From: Stenogyne calaminthoides | Lineage: Eukaryota > Streptophyta > Magnoliopsida > Lamiales > Lamiaceae | Assembly (NCBI GenBank): GCA_037126765.1 | Contig: JBBCBC010000002.1 | Location: 45,822,889-45,886,888, forward strand | Direction: 5' to 3' | Length of the DNA stretch: 64,000 nt | In this document: positions 1 through 12,739 of the stretch, in pieces | Position numbering within the stretch: the stretch's first letter is position 1 | Layout of the letters: the number at the start of each line of letters is the position of its first letter | Notes under the pieces: model-generated | Told to the model about the DNA's origin: nothing | The model's database searches: none | What the model saw: only the letters and a program-made list of their open reading frames with translations | Program-made: the position numbers and the translations under genes

Positions 1-976
1 TTCTCGGGTTTCGAGTGCTTCAACTTCAATAATAAGTTTGAGCTCTTGAGTTGCTTACAAATTTCCCGTAACCTTTCAATGTAGAAGGTAACAAGTATTT
101 ATAGGCATACACCAAGGTCACTCTTGAAAAACTATCCGTTGGAGAGATAGCTCAGAGAGTTTCCTCTTATGGTGTGTGAGAAAACGGCTATATTTAGGGT
201 TTGACACTCCCTAACACGTTTTAGGCAATAAATTTTCATGTAGCCGTCTTCACTTTTTGCGATTACTTCGACATCTTTTTTCAAATGACAATCATTTGTC
301 GATTGTCGATGTAGTACAATGTTGTCTTCCTCTTTTTGACTTTTGTCTCCGGTTAAAGGTAGACAACTTCAACGACTCTTTTTGGTTATACTCTCTGGAG
401 TGATATAACCTTAACAACACTTTGTCTTAGTTAAACTTTTATGCGCATTTGAATGTCTTGGGCAATATCTATTTTTCTAAGGAATCGCGATCTTCTCGAT
501 GTGCATCGCCTTGAGATAGATATGTTAGATGCCTCGGAACATTAGGTTTATCTTGGGCATTGATTCATTCGCGACTCTTGATAATTCATTTAATATTCTT
601 GATCTTGATTCTTGATCTTAAACAACGTGTCTTGAGTCTTGATCTTGAGTCTTACGAGTCTTCTGGATTCTTGATTGATATCTTGATTCTTCATCTTTGA
701 GTCTTGATTCCTCGAATCTTGAGTCTTGATATCTCGGTTTCATCTTTGAGTCTTGATTTTCTTCGTTTAATCTTGAAACTTGAATTTTCTTCGAAACTTC
801 TTCCATCTTGGATCTAACGATCTATATCTGCTTTTATACATTTTTGCGAAAAAATCATCCTGAATACTCTAAAAAGCGAATCTCGACTCAACTATCAAGA
901 TTATTCTGAACATGTCATACTCAGGGGTTTTGGGATCTAATCAAAATCATATCTTTATTAAATTCATCTCCCAACA
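1..976 (-). mobile_element. Partial LTR of the Sirevirus-like copia family
   Basis: The sequence is colinear with the terminal part of the LTRs at 49797-51818 and 62359-64000 (same order: leader-like stretch, TATA on the minus strand near 95-105, then GAGTCTTGAT-type degenerate repeats) and ends in CTCCCAACA at 976. The strand is given by analogy with the complete element, whose coding strand is minus. No polypurine tract follows the end, so what lies to the right is target DNA. The rest of the LTR lies outside the window; it may be a solo LTR or the 5' LTR of an element further left. Confidence 0.85.
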
Positions 977-1578
977 AAAAATACAGGTGTTTTGAGGGGC
1001 TAATTGAATATTGCGAAGATACGTGGCTTAGGCCGCATCAAACGAGAATTTTAGGGGCACATCTCGATAAACATCTGCACTACGAAAACTACACCACTAA
1101 CAGGTAACCGTATAATATTTATACTCTTTTATGTTACCTATTATATTTCAGAAATTTACCGATGAAACCATCATTATTACACTATTACACTTGATTTAAT
1201 TTACCGATGAAACCATCACTATATTTATTGGGCCTATACATATTGAATCCAATCATTTAAACACAATTGAATTAATTATTAATGTAGGGTTGAACAAGAA
1301 CACCATAGGGTGGAAAAAAACCTGGATGGCGGCAGGAAGCACTTTGACATCATCTTCAAAAAGCTTCACCAGGTCATGGAGTTGCAAATATGCGAGATAA
1401 AAAAGTAATCCAGGTTTAGCCGCCACAAGACAAGGACTGATATGCTAGAGATAGAATTTTACGATGAACTAGTGAACAATATCAGTAATAAGGCGTTCGA
1501 CCTCATTGTGGAAGAAATGAATAGGAAGTTGGGTGACAATAAATGTGGTTGTTATCTCAAGAGAACGCATGGTCTTCC
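977..1578 (+). pseudogene. MULE transposase fragment (late transposase region plus start of SWIM zinc finger)
   Basis: Frame readable from about 1001 gives IEYCEDTWLRPHQTR followed by LDKHLHYENYTTNR, matching the plant Mutator-like transposases with a C-terminal OTU domain. A GT-AG intron (about 1104-1287) restores the frame to R-V-E, then a helical stretch ending ELQICEIK. After a frame break near 1410 the segment from 1442 (FYDELVNNISNKAFDLIVEE) continues into C-G-C-Y-L-K-R-T-H-G-L-P, the first half of a SWIM zinc finger. The reading stops exactly there because an LTR begins at 1579. The same gene resumes at 3414 and 12740. Stops and the frame break show it is dead. Confidence 0.8.
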
Positions 1579-3413
1579 TGTTGGGATAACATATGTCAGG
1601 ATCTATCGGGATGACCTCATAAACACAAATTTAAATTAACAATTATTACTAGCATGAATTAACCTAAGTGAATTCAAATAATAATTAATCCAACAACAAC
1701 ATGCAAATAATATTTCACGTAAAAAGATCCTAAAGATGCGAAATTTCTAGGAGTTTACGTAAATGTACCCGTTGGAGAGACGATCTGAGATAGACAGGAT
1801 CAAGTATCTGGATACCCACCAAAAGTCCTTCTCAAGTATTCCCAAGTCCTCGTCCAATAACCCCGGTGGAAGGTTCTCCAATGAACGATTTATAAAACAA
1901 AGGAAAATAAAAAATTGTTGCACCACCTTTGTGGATTTCTAATTTTTCCAACTCATGGAACCCCTAGGGGATGAAAAAATTCATCCCCTTATTTATATAG
2001 AGGGGGGGAACGAAATTTTGGACTCAAAATAAGGTTAGGAAAGATATTTTCTTGATCTCCAAGAAATCTTGAATATATCTCATATATTCTTCTTTCCATG
2101 TGTATTTTTCACAAAATCTCACACCCTTATTTAGCCAAATTTTCGAAAATAATAGGGGATCTTTCAAGATTGGATATTTCTTGAATTTATGAGATATTCT
2201 TGTATTCCTAGAATACATATCTTTTTCCATAAAAATCTTTCCAAGAAAATCCTTCTTCCTATTATTTCTCTATATATTTAAAAAATTACCATTAAAGAAA
2301 CCAAGTGGGAGATTTCTTGAATTTATGGGATAATCTTGTATTCCAAGAATACTTATCTCATTTCCATAAAATCTTTTCAAGAAAATTCTTCTCCCTCTTT
2401 TTCTTTAATATTTTCGAAAAAATAAGGAAAATATAATGCAACAATAATTTATTTTATTTTTAATCACCTTTTATTTATTGGACTTTAATTGGGCTACTTG
2501 AGGGGCCTTTAGGAGAATTAAGATGGATCTTCCAATGGGCTTCTGAATTCCAATATTGAGCCACAATATAATTCAACCCATTAATATTAATTAATGCCAC
2601 TATATAATTAATATTGCACTATCCAACTTAACCCATATTACGGTAATATGGCTCCCGGTTATTATTTCCCGTGTTTAAGATTATTTAGTCCATTAATTAA
2701 TTAAGCCACTAAAAGCTTTTATATTAATTAATATCTTTATCATTAGAGTATGATGACAACCCAACTTTATTATCCATCTTTAAAATTAATTTCACTTGCA
2801 AAGATTTTGTATGATAAAGGTTAAGACCCCACCAGGGACAAATCAAGCAAGACATTGCAAGCACACGATTCTCTGTATTAATTTAGCAAATGTCGTGCAA
2901 TTAATATTATTGCCCAAGAGGTATCGAAGTCGCAATGATTCTCTTCCCATTTATAAGTCAAAGCAATTACTACTAATCACACACAGTCCTTATTAAGTGA
3001 CAGGGATTAAGAAATCAACAACCACTGAGGTCTAACTCTTCATCCCTTAAGTCGGTCTGCGAATGAGTTTATCCTCTCTGCGGTCCGACAAATGCATCGA
3101 ATGCACTTAGTGTAATCTCTTGGTCAACAAAGTCAATCTGAGCCTTACACATCAAAACTACCAATAGATTGTTCGGATCTATCTAAGTTGTGAAACACGC
3201 ACTCGTTTACAAGGCACTGTTAACGTGATCTTCTGTGATCTGGTATCACCACGTTAACTACAATGTAACGTGTGCTATGAACGGTTTGCAATAAATATAT
3301 ATAACATTCAATCATATTTAAAGCAAAAGTGATAAACAATTTATTTCAGAAAATAAGTGTTTAATACATAGGTTATACAAAGTAAAATCATATTTTCACG
3401 TATAACCCCAACA
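1579..3413 (-). mobile_element. Lone copia LTR (family A), minus orientation
   Basis: About 1835 bp bounded by TGTTGGG and CCCAACA. It is the reverse complement of the same LTR family found at 3629-5476, 10896-12739 and 40714-42555; its U3 start lies at 3413. There is no internal region. The flanking five bases (CTTCC left, TCGGC right) do not match, so this is not a clean solo LTR: sequence of the host MULE gene has been lost at one side or both. Confidence 0.85.
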
Positions 3414-3628
3414 TCGGCAACTAATGTGCAACAGGATATTCCACCAGAAACTGATCGTAGACATAGCGCATCAGAAAGATATACGATGAGTTTTTCTGAC
3501 GAAACTCGAAACAGATTTTCCGAAAATCTGGGCCACTCGCCAGAAACTCCATCTTCAAAGCCCCAGAGGAGGCCCCCACCCCCACCTCCTGATGCCCCGC
3601 ATCGCAACAGTACTGCTAGTTCAAGTAG
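3414..3628 (+). pseudogene. MULE/OTU pseudogene, middle fragment (linker)
   Basis: An open segment of about 70 codons from 3426 that is Ser/Pro/Arg rich and contains a run of six prolines (near 3574-3591) followed by a Ser run. It lies between the SWIM-containing fragment (ending 1578) and the OTU fragment (starting 12740), where these transposases have a low-complexity linker. It ends in the 5-bp AGTAG duplicated by the copia element that follows. Its assignment to the MULE gene rests on position and strand, not on a recognisable domain. Confidence 0.6.
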
Positions 3629-5476
3629 TGTTGGGATTATACTGGAAAGTATGCTTTTACTTTGTATAATCGAAACTGAATTTCCAGACTTATTTACTGA
3701 AATAAATTGTTTATCACTGATGCTTTAAATATTATTGAATGTTACATATATTTATTTGATAACTGCTCAATAAGTCGATGCGTGTTACATTGTAGTTAAT
3801 TTAGTGATACCGATCATCACGAAGATTAAATTAGCGGTCCCTTGTAACTAAAAAAGTACGTTATTCACAACCTAGATGGAAATGAACAACCCATCGTGAA
3901 AGGTTGAAGTGTAAAGGCTCGAGATTGGCTTGTCTTGACCAAGAGATTACACTAGTGCATGACTGATGCAATTGAATAGGACCCACTGAGGAGGATAAAT
4001 TCTTCGAACCCAACAAGGAAGAGTTAGACCTCAGTGGTTCGTTGTTTCTTAATCTTCGTCCCTTAAATAGGATCACGTGGGATTGGTAACTATTGCTTTG
4101 ACTTATCATGGGTAGCGAATCAACGAGATTCAATACTTTTTATCTTGGGCAATATTATTAGTCACATGTGATTGCTAAGATTTAATACAAGAATCGTGTG
4201 CAAGTACGCTTGTTCGATTTGCCCCCTTGGGAGGTTCATAAGCTTTATCATACCAAATCTTGCAAGTGGAATTAGTTTTCGGTATGGATAATAATGTTGA
4301 ACCGTTCCTTGACCAAGGATAAAAGATATTAATTAATGGAAAGCTATTTCAGTGGCTTGAATTAATTAATGGGGTAGATAATCTTAAACATGGGAAATAA
4401 TGACCGGGAGCCATATTGACTGTAATATGGGTTAAGATGGATAGTGCAATATTAATTATGTAGTGGGATTAATTAATATTTATGGGCTTGAATTATATTG
4501 TGGCTCAATATTATATATTCAAGGTCCATTAGAAGGTCCAATCTTAATTCTCCTAAAGGCCCCCTGAGTAGCCCAACATATAGTCCATTAACTGAATAGG
4601 TGATTAAAATAAAATAAATATTGTTGCTTATTTTTCCATGAATATTTCGAAATTTATAGATAAAGTTGGGAGAAAGATTTTCTTTGAATTTTGTTATGGA
4701 ATGAAGATATGTATTCTTGGAATACAAGATTATCTCATTAAATTCAAGAAATCTCCCACTTGGGTATCTATAAGGAAATTTTCGAAAAAAAATAGAAAAT
4801 AAAGGGCAAGAAAGATTTTCTTGATTTTCTTGAAAAGATATTATGGAAGATATGTATTTCTTGAAATACAAGAATATCTCATAAATTCAAGAAGATCCAA
4901 ATCTTGGTTTCTTGCAAGCCTTATTTTCGAAAATCCATAGATATAGAGTAGGTGGAATTTTTGTGGAATATTATGATTATGGGAAAAAGAATATAGGGGA
5001 TATATTCAAGATTTCTTAGAGATCAAGAAAAGATTTTCCCACATCATATTTTGCCAAAAATTTCGTTCACCCTAGTCTCTATAAATAGGGGATGATTCTT
5101 TCATTCCCAAGTACAATTCCATGTGCTGGAAAATTAGCAAATCCACGAAAGTGGTGCAACAAAGTTTATTTTTTTCCTTTTGTTAATTGTTCGCGAGTAT
5201 CCTTCCACCGGATTGTCGAGCAAGGACTAAGGGAATACTTGGGAAGTTCTTTTGGTTAGTCTAATCAGTTAGATCACTGCCATCCCAAGAGGTACGTTCA
5301 CATAAACTCGTAGAATTCCGCATGCGTAGGTTTTACGTGAATTATTATATGCATGATATGTTGTTGGATTATTATTTGAATTAATGTAGGATTAATTCAT
5401 GCTAGTAATAATTAAAGAATTAAATTTGTATTTAAATATTCACCCTAATAGATCTCATGCAACCTATCTCCCAACA
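3629..5476 (+). repeat. 5' LTR of copia element A
   Basis: TG...CA bounded (TGTTGGG to CCCAACA). A TATA-like CTATAAATAGG at about 5089-5099 is placed as expected for the LTR promoter, followed by about 375 bp of R/U5. Most of its length is near-identical to the 3' LTR; differences cluster in the first 400 bp and often fall on CTG/CAG triplets. Confidence 0.95.
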
Positions 5477-6550
5477 AGCGCATCGAGCCACGGTTTTTGC
5501 TCAATTTTTAAATTGTAATTTAATTCATTGGCATTAAATTTGAAATTGGATAGTAGAATTGCTAGATCTATTTTGCAGGTATCCAATTGTCATGGAATTT
5601 AATGTGTTTATTTATGCATGCATATAAACCGTGGTTTTTAATTCGATTAGTTAGGATTCGTTTTTTGCCTCGTGAGAAAATCCACGAGTAGATTAGAATT
5701 TGTTTGATTTGATCAATGTAATAGACTAGTCTAGATCTAGGTTTATTTATTTTTGGTAAATAAATTGTAACCTGATCAAACGAAGAGCGAAGACGGAATT
5801 AAAGGATAAAATCCGAATTAAAGGCGGCATCGTCATGTTAAACATGCCAAGGAGGCACTCAGCGACGCGACTCGCATAGGCACGCACGGGCGCAGGCGAG
5901 GCCGAGGTCGAGGGAGATCGGATCGGGAACAAGACGGGCGGCGGATCGCTTGTCTTCTTGAATGCGATCAAGTGGGCGACGCGGCGCGCGATAGCGTCTT
6001 GTTTCTGACACGGGCGACACAAGAGTTTCGCGGCTGCACCTTTCGCTTCAGGCGACATCACCGCGGAAGCTTTCGAGAGGGATTCAATGTATTTCGGCGA
6101 TCGAAATCCTTAATTTGCCGGTTGGGTTTCGCTTGACAGATTGGCCGCCGGCGGCGATCTTGGCGTGCATCCCGGATGAGCTACTTAGGCGTGGCGTTTG
6201 AGACGGAGTTCTTTTTTTCGACGATCGAAAGGGAGAAATTCAAGACGGTGTTTTTCTTCAAGATCAAGCCAAAAAATCAAACCATGACAATTGGATAATT
6301 TGTGCCCAATATGTTTATTTTTCTGCTTTGCTTGGTTTTATTTGTGCTATCTTATGCTTTATTTAATTTGTTTAAATGTGTTTGCATGAGAGTTGCCCAA
6401 ATGGAAAAAAATCTCACCTTCAAAATTACTAAGTATGTTAAATAATTAATTGACAATTTTATTCCGGATAATAAAATTGAATTAAGTTTGACCTCCATGA
6501 TTTATTTATTTGTGAATTCTTTTGGAGAAATTCCCCAACGGAAAATAAAA
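5477..6550 (+). other. Leader of element A, no coding sequence
   Basis: Untranslated leader between the 5' LTR and the gag remnant. The part 5780-6260 is notably GC-richer than its surroundings. The open frame on the opposite strand over 5747-6061 has no family features and is taken as chance. Confidence 0.6.
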
Positions 6551-7640
6551 AGATAGCTTTCACATGAATGAATTCCAAACGGATGATTGTGGTTTTATTA
6601 CTAGTGGCGACGATGACCCTCCCAACGAGGCTCGTTCAAAGCGAAATAATAATCCTCAGATTTAATCATGGTTATTACTTAGGTATAAAATTGATATGCA
6701 TATACTTCCCCAAGTCCTTGTCAATTTTTATATTGGTCAAGTGGGAGCCAACTATTAATCTGGATATTAAAGGTTTGTAATTGTTCTTGTTTGTAACTTT
6801 CTTGAATGTGTTTAAATAATGACCCACCCAACGTGGCTTATTTAAACTGTTTTTGAGATATTAGGTGATCTTGAGTTCATATTTTTTTGAGATTTTAATA
6901 TGATGCGTGTGATCGAATCTTGTGATATACTTGTCTTTATGCATATAGTTGTTTATTTCCAAAGATGTCGTTACCTTTTTAATCCACCGTTATTATACTT
7001 AAAAGTCAATACAATATGTATGGAAACTATATTGGAAACGAAAAATTATAATTGTCCTAATCGCACAAAAAGCACAAGTGGATTCTTGACACACCAAAAT
7101 CGGATGAGCCAACCGACGAAGTCAAAACATGCGGGACTCGTCGGATCACCTTTCTGCGAGAGATGTCGTCATTTGAAAATGGTGGAGGGCAAACCCGTAG
7201 AGGATTACGCCCTCAAAATAGATGGTCCATCCGAACAAACTTGAGATTCGAAAAGTCAGACATGATCCGGAGACTCGGATGAATTTGGTACTTCACTCTC
7301 TTGCCCAAAAAAAGTTTTTGAGCATTTTGGCCTCGCTATTTAATTTGTTGCAAGCTTTTGGTCTCGGCGAAATGATGATAAGGCACCAAACTCAAGCTTT
7401 GACGGCAAGTGGTTCGCTTCATCTTCTAGGCCAAGGTAGGCAAGATAAAGAAAGAGGACCAAAGGCCATAAGCAATAAAACTCAATCAAGTTGCGAAGGC
7501 AATGGTAAGATGAGGAATGCTTGTTGTGTCAAGGAAAATCCAAAGAGGAAGTGCTTAAGCTGCGGTGAGAGGACAATGGAGGTTTTGCGGTTCAACCCCA
7601 AAAGGGACGGAAAGAAAGGTAATTCTCACGCACTAGTTGT
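6550..7640 (+). pseudogene. gag remnant of element A
   Basis: Short open pieces in different frames over 6568-7640. The piece near 7222-7620 ends in a broken zinc knuckle (CLSCGE, missing the distal GHxxxxC) followed by Lys/Arg/Asn-rich sequence, typical of the C-terminus of copia Gag nucleocapsid. It precedes the protease motif directly. Several stop codons and frame changes make it non-functional. Confidence 0.65.
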
Positions 7641-7669
7641 TGAAACTTGTTTAGCGGGCGATACTTCTC

Positions 7670-9010
7670 ATTCGTGGGTGGTTGATACGAGATCCACTAA
7701 TCATGTTGGTTTCCGCGGGTTCAAAATGATCCAAAGAACTTAAATGGGAGTGAGATCCTCATCACAATTTGGGTGACGTTATTTAAAGTAGAAGTCATTG
7801 CGAATGCTACGTAAGTGGCGATATTGCAATGCTACGATAGTAACGATTATTGCAATACTACGCAAGTAGCAGACATTGCAATACTACATGAGTAGTAGTT
7901 AAAGCGATGGGGAGAAGTGCACCTATCTTTTGAAGATAAAGTTTTTTTGAGATTATCTTTATGTTCCCGGTTTTAGAAAAAGAATTCACTTCCGGTTTCT
8001 AAAATTCGATTAAAGGACACTAAGTTTCTTCTAATAAGAATGACATCATTTTTGAAATGATGAGTGTATCTCATTATGGACATTGATGGAAAATCTCTAT
8101 ACAATTAACTCGTGCACACCACTCACGAAATGCATCCTATAACACATCAACTATTTCCAACAAAAAAAAGCGTGAACGTAAACACTTTTTTGGCATCTAA
8201 GATTAGGTCATATAAATCCAAACAGATCCAAAGGTTGGTGAAAGATGGTTCACCGGAGCGTCTCCAAGTTGAACAAATTCCAACCTCGCGAATCATGTTT
8301 GGAGGGTAAAATGACCAAGAGGACAATTGGAGCCAGGAATAGAGCCAAAGAAGTGTTAGAGATCGCTTCAACGGATGTATGTGGTCCAATGTAAACCAAA
8401 GCAAGAGGAGGTTATGAGTATTTTTATTGATGGTTACTCAAGAATGCGGTTACATTTTCCTTATGAAGCATAAATCGAGACCTTTGAGAAATTCAAAAAA
8501 TTTAAGGCTCAAACAAAGAATCATAGGAAAAAACGATATCAAGTCTCTACGATCGATCGTGGATCACGAATACATCGGCCGATGAGTTTTTGAACTACTT
8601 ATCCGATGAAGGGATTGTATCCCACTTCACATCGCACTTTAACCCCTCAACAAAATGGGGTTGCAGAGAAAAAAATGAACTCTTTTTGGAAATGGTTAGA
8701 TCAATGATGAGTTATCGCGGATCTTCCCGAAGTCGCTTCAGGGGTCATGCCTTGAAACAGCAATGACTTACATTCGAACTTGGTGCTATCCAAATCGGTT
8801 CCCAAAACTCCCAAAGAATTGTGGACCCAGGGCGCAAGTCTAGTATGAGACACATGAGAATTTGGGGGTGTCCGCCCACGTGTTGGACAAGGAAGCCGAA
8901 AATTAGATCCTCGATCGAATTAAGGTTGTTTGTAGGATACCCCGGGGAACAAAAGGGTGTATGTTCTATGGTCCCAAGATCAAAAGGTGGTCATGAGCAC
9001 CCACTTTAGA
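7670..9010 (+). pseudogene. Protease-integrase remnant of element A
   Basis: A protease-like motif V-D-T-R-S-T-N-H-V at about 7681-7707 stands where copia elements have DSG-x-T-N-H-V; the catalytic Ser-Gly is altered. The integrase zinc-binding region is traceable near 8225-8340, the catalytic core around 8370-8700, and its C-terminal part at 8821-9009 (HMRIWGCPPT and LRLFVGYPGEQKG). A minisatellite interrupts the protease/integrase join at 7795-7899. Frames change repeatedly. Confidence 0.7.
7795..7899 (+). repeat. 26-bp minisatellite, four units
   Basis: Four successive imperfect units of 26-27 bp starting near 7795, 7822, 7848 and 7874, each of the form ATTGCAATrCTACG..AGTAG. They replace sequence that should encode the stretch just after the protease motif of element A. 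Confidence 0.8.
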
Positions 9011-9325
9011 TTTTTTGGAAGAAGACTATATGAACCAAAGAAAACCCGTAAGTGAGATTACCTTAAATGAGCTTAGAGGGCAAACCTCGATTACTTACCT
9101 GCTAGATGATATACCAAATGATACGTTTTCAAACCGAGCCTCGTCGTAGTGGGAGGGTTGTTAGACGACCCGAGAGATTCATGGGAATAGGAGAGTCCTC
9201 GACTTGATTCCCCGACAAGACGAATCGGACCCATGGACATATGACGAGGCATTCCAAGATAAGGATCAGATTCTTGGCAAAACAAAGAATGAAAAGCGAA
9301 ATGGATTCTATGTTTCATAATAAAA

Positions 9326-10786
9326 GTGTGGGAGCTAGTCGAACCACTTAATGGGGTCAAACCCATTGGATGTAAGTGGGTATATAAGAGGAAAAGAGGA
9401 CCGGACGGGAAGGTTGAAACTTTTAAAGCAAGACTAGTGGCGAAAGGTTATACTCAGAAAGAAGGGATCGATTATGAGGAAACTTTTTTCGCCCGTAGCC
9501 ATGCTTAAGTCCATCTGTATTCTCTTATCGATTGCTGTGCATTTTGACTTTGAAATCTGGCAAATGGATGTCAAGACAGCTTTCCTTAACGGAAGTCTTG
9601 ATGAAGAGATCTATATGCAACAAACTCAAGGTTTCATTGAAACAAGCCAAGAATACCTAGTTTGTAAGCTCAAGAGGTCCATTTACGGACTCAAACAGGC
9701 ATCCAGAGCTTGGAACCAATGTTTTGATCATGTTATAAAGTCTTATGAGTTTGATCAAAACGAGTTTTAAAGTTGTGTGTATAAAAAGTGTGTCGGAACT
9801 ACATTGGTATTCTTAGTACTATACGTAGATGACATTGTGATCATCGGGAACGATGTGAAGGTGTGATCAGACGTAAGAGGCATGGTTTTCAAAACAGTTT
9901 GATATGAAAGACTTAGGGAAAGTCGAACATATCTTTGGGATCAAGATAACTCGAGATCGCCGGAAAAGGATGACCGGGTTATCGCAAGTTTCATACATAG
10001 ACGCTGGTTTTGAAACGATTCAGCATGCAAGATTCCAAGAAAGGATTCGCACCTTTCAGACTTGGAATCCATCTATCCAAGAAAATGTTCCCTAAGACAA
10101 AAAATGAGATAGATGACATGAAAGGTATTCCTTGTGCTTCTACCGCTTGGAACCTTATGTATGCATTCATTGCAGTATGCGAGGATGGATATCCGCTTTC
10201 TTGTAGGCATGGTGGCAAGATATCAAAGTAACCCAGGGAAAAGAGCATTGACGACGATTAAAAACATTCAAAAGTGTCCGAAAAAAACTCGGGATAGAAT
10301 GTTGATTTATCGATCGATACTCCAATCCCCATCCCACACGGACTCGGATTTCCAATCGGACTTAGATTCCGAAATTATTTGCCTCGGTTAGTGTGTTTCC
10401 ATTTGGGAAGTGTAGCCATCAAATGGGCGAAAAAAGAAGCAAAATGCATCACCGACTCAACCATGGAAGTCGGGTAAGTAGTTGCTTGTGAAGCGATGAA
10501 AGAACCGATTGGGCTCTAGATCTTCTTAGTGGACTTGGATGGTGTTACAATTTGTCTAGCAATATCTGCTATACGATTCAAAATTCAAGAGAACCAAGAG
10601 TCCACGAGTCAAACAAGCACACTAAAGGAAAAGACATCTTATAATGAGAAATCGTTAAGAGGAGATATAGATGTGGCAAAGATAGCGTCCGAGGACAGCT
10701 TTTTCTATTCACAAAGAGTCCGCCCTCAATACATTAGAGACATGTGGGTGGAATGGGTGTCAAGACCGCTTTGCCAACTGCTTTGA
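9326..10786 (+). pseudogene. Reverse transcriptase/RNase H remnant of element A
   Basis: Copia RT landmarks appear in order: GCKWVYKRKRGPDGKVE with KARLVAKGYTQKEGIDYEETF (9326-9490), WQMDVKTAFLNGSLDEEIYM (about 9559-9620), IYGLKQASRAWN (about 9680-9716) and the catalytic L-Y-V-D-D at 9819-9833. The thumb and RNase H follow with many frame breaks (FSMQDSKKG near 10020, RYQSNPG near 10220); the part of RNase H after about 10400 is only loosely recognisable. The last stop is at 10784-10786, about 110 bp before the 3' LTR. Confidence 0.85.
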
Positions 10787-10895
10787 GTATAAGTGAGAGA
10801 AATTATTAGGTTAGTGTAGGTGACATTAGATGTCACAGACTACGCGAGCGTGTTGTAGTATACTTAAAAGCGGACTTTGAGTATAAGTGGGAGAT

Positions 10896-12739
10896 TGTTG
10901 GGATTATCTTTGAAAGTATGCTTTTACTTTGTATAATCGAAACCAATTTCCGACTTATTTATTTGAAATAAATTGTTTATCAATCGATGCTTTAAATATT
11001 ATTGAATGTTACATATATTTCTTGCATAACTGCTTCAATAAGTCGTCGTGTTACATTGTAGTTAATTTAGTGATACCGGATCACGAAAGATTAAATTAAT
11101 GATCTCTTGTAACTAAAAAGTCGTTATTCACAACCTAGATGGAAATGAACAACCCATCGTGAAAAGGTTGAAGTGTAAGGCTCGATTGGCTTGTCTTGAC
11201 CAAGAGATTACACTAAAGGCATGACAAAAAGCAATCGAATAGGACCTACATGAGGATAAATTCTTGAATCGAACAAGGAAGAGTTAGACCTCAGTGGTTC
11301 GTTGTTTCTTAATCTTCGTCCCTTAAATAGGATCACGTGGGATAGGTAACTATTGCTTTGACTTATCATGGGTAGCGAATCAACGAGATTCAATATTTTT
11401 TATCTTGGGCAATATTATTAGTCACATGTGATTGCTAAGATTTAATCTGAAGAATCGTGTGCAGCAATCTTGTTTTGTTCGATTTGCCCTTGGGAGGTTC
11501 ATAAAGCTTTATCATACCAAATCTTGCAAGTGGAATTAGTTTCCGGTATGGATAATAATGTTGAACCGTTCCTTGACCAAGGATAAAAGATATTAATTAA
11601 TGGAAAGCTATTTCAGTGGCTTGAATTAATTAATGGGCTTGATAATCTTAAACATGGGAAATAATGACTGGGAGCCATATTGACTGTAATATGGGTTAAG
11701 ATGGATAGTGCAATATTAATTATGTAGTGGGATTAATTAATATTTATGGGCTTGAATTATATTGTGGCTCAATATTAGATATTCAAGGTCCATTAGAAGG
11801 TCCAATCTTAATTCTCCTAAAGGCCCCCTGAGTAGCCCAACATATAGTCCATTAACTGAATAAGTGATTAAAATAAAATAAATATTGTTGCTTATTTTTC
11901 CATGAATATTTCGAAATTTATAGATAAAGTTGGGAGAAAGATTTTCTTTGAATTTTGTTATGGAATGAAGATATGTATTCTTGGAATACAAGATTATCTC
12001 ATTAAATTCAAGAAATCTCCCACTTGGGTATCTATAAGGAAATTTTCGAAAAAATTAGAAAATAAAGGGCAAGAAAGATTTTCATGATTTTCTTGAAAAG
12101 ATATTATGGAAGATATGTATTTCTTGAAATACAAGAATATCTCATAAATTCAAGAAGATCCAACTCTTGGTTTCTTGCAAGCCTTATTTTCGAAAATCCA
12201 TAGATATAGAGTAGGTGGGATTTTTGTGGAATATTATGATTATGGGAAAAAGAATATAGGGGATATAATCAAGATTTCTTAGAGATCAAGAAAAGATTTT
12301 CCCACATCATATTTTGCCAAAAATTTCGTTCACCCTAGTCTCTATAAATAGGGGATGATTCTTTCATTCCCAAGTACAATTCCATGTGCTGGAAAATTAG
12401 CAAATCCACGAAAGTGGTGCAACAAAGTTTATTTTTTTCCTTTTGTTAATTGTTCGCGAGTATCCTTCCACCGGATTGTCGAGCAAGGACTAAGGAAATA
12501 CTTGGGAAGTTCTTTTGGTTAGTCTAATCAGCCAGATCACAGCCATCCCAAGAGGTACGTTCACATAAACTCGTAGAATTCCGCATGCGTAGGTTTTACG
12601 TGAATTATTATATGCATGATATGTTGTTGGATTATTATTTGAATTAATGTAGGATTAATTCATGCTAGTAATAATTAAAGAATTAAATTTGTATTTAAAT
12701 ATTCACCCCGAATAGATCTGTGCAACCTATCTCCCAACA
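10896..12739 (+). repeat. 3' LTR of copia element A
   Basis: Bounded by TGTTGGG and CCCAACA, with a polypurine tract immediately 5'. The TATA-like box is at about 12344-12354. It is followed by the second AGTAG target duplication. Confidence 0.95.

Larger units (their letters stand above)
3629..12739 (+). mobile_element. Complete Ty1/copia retrotransposon (element A), 9.1 kb
   Basis: Two LTRs of about 1.85 kb (3629-5476 and 10896-12739) flank an internal region in the order gag, protease, integrase, reverse transcriptase, RNase H, which is the copia order. A perfect 5-bp target duplication AGTAG lies at 3624-3628 and 12740-12744. A primer-binding-site-like stretch follows the 5' LTR at 5477-5494 (resembles the complement of initiator Met-tRNA but altered at a CAG), and a polypurine tract AGTGGGAGA precedes the 3' LTR at about 10886-10894. 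All coding parts carry frameshifts and stops, so it is not autonomous as it stands. It sits inside the MULE/OTU pseudogene. Confidence 0.95.

Noticed and set aside
5747..6061. Minus-strand frame in the leader of element A
   Set aside because: It lies in the untranslated leader on the strand opposite to transcription, with no homology features.
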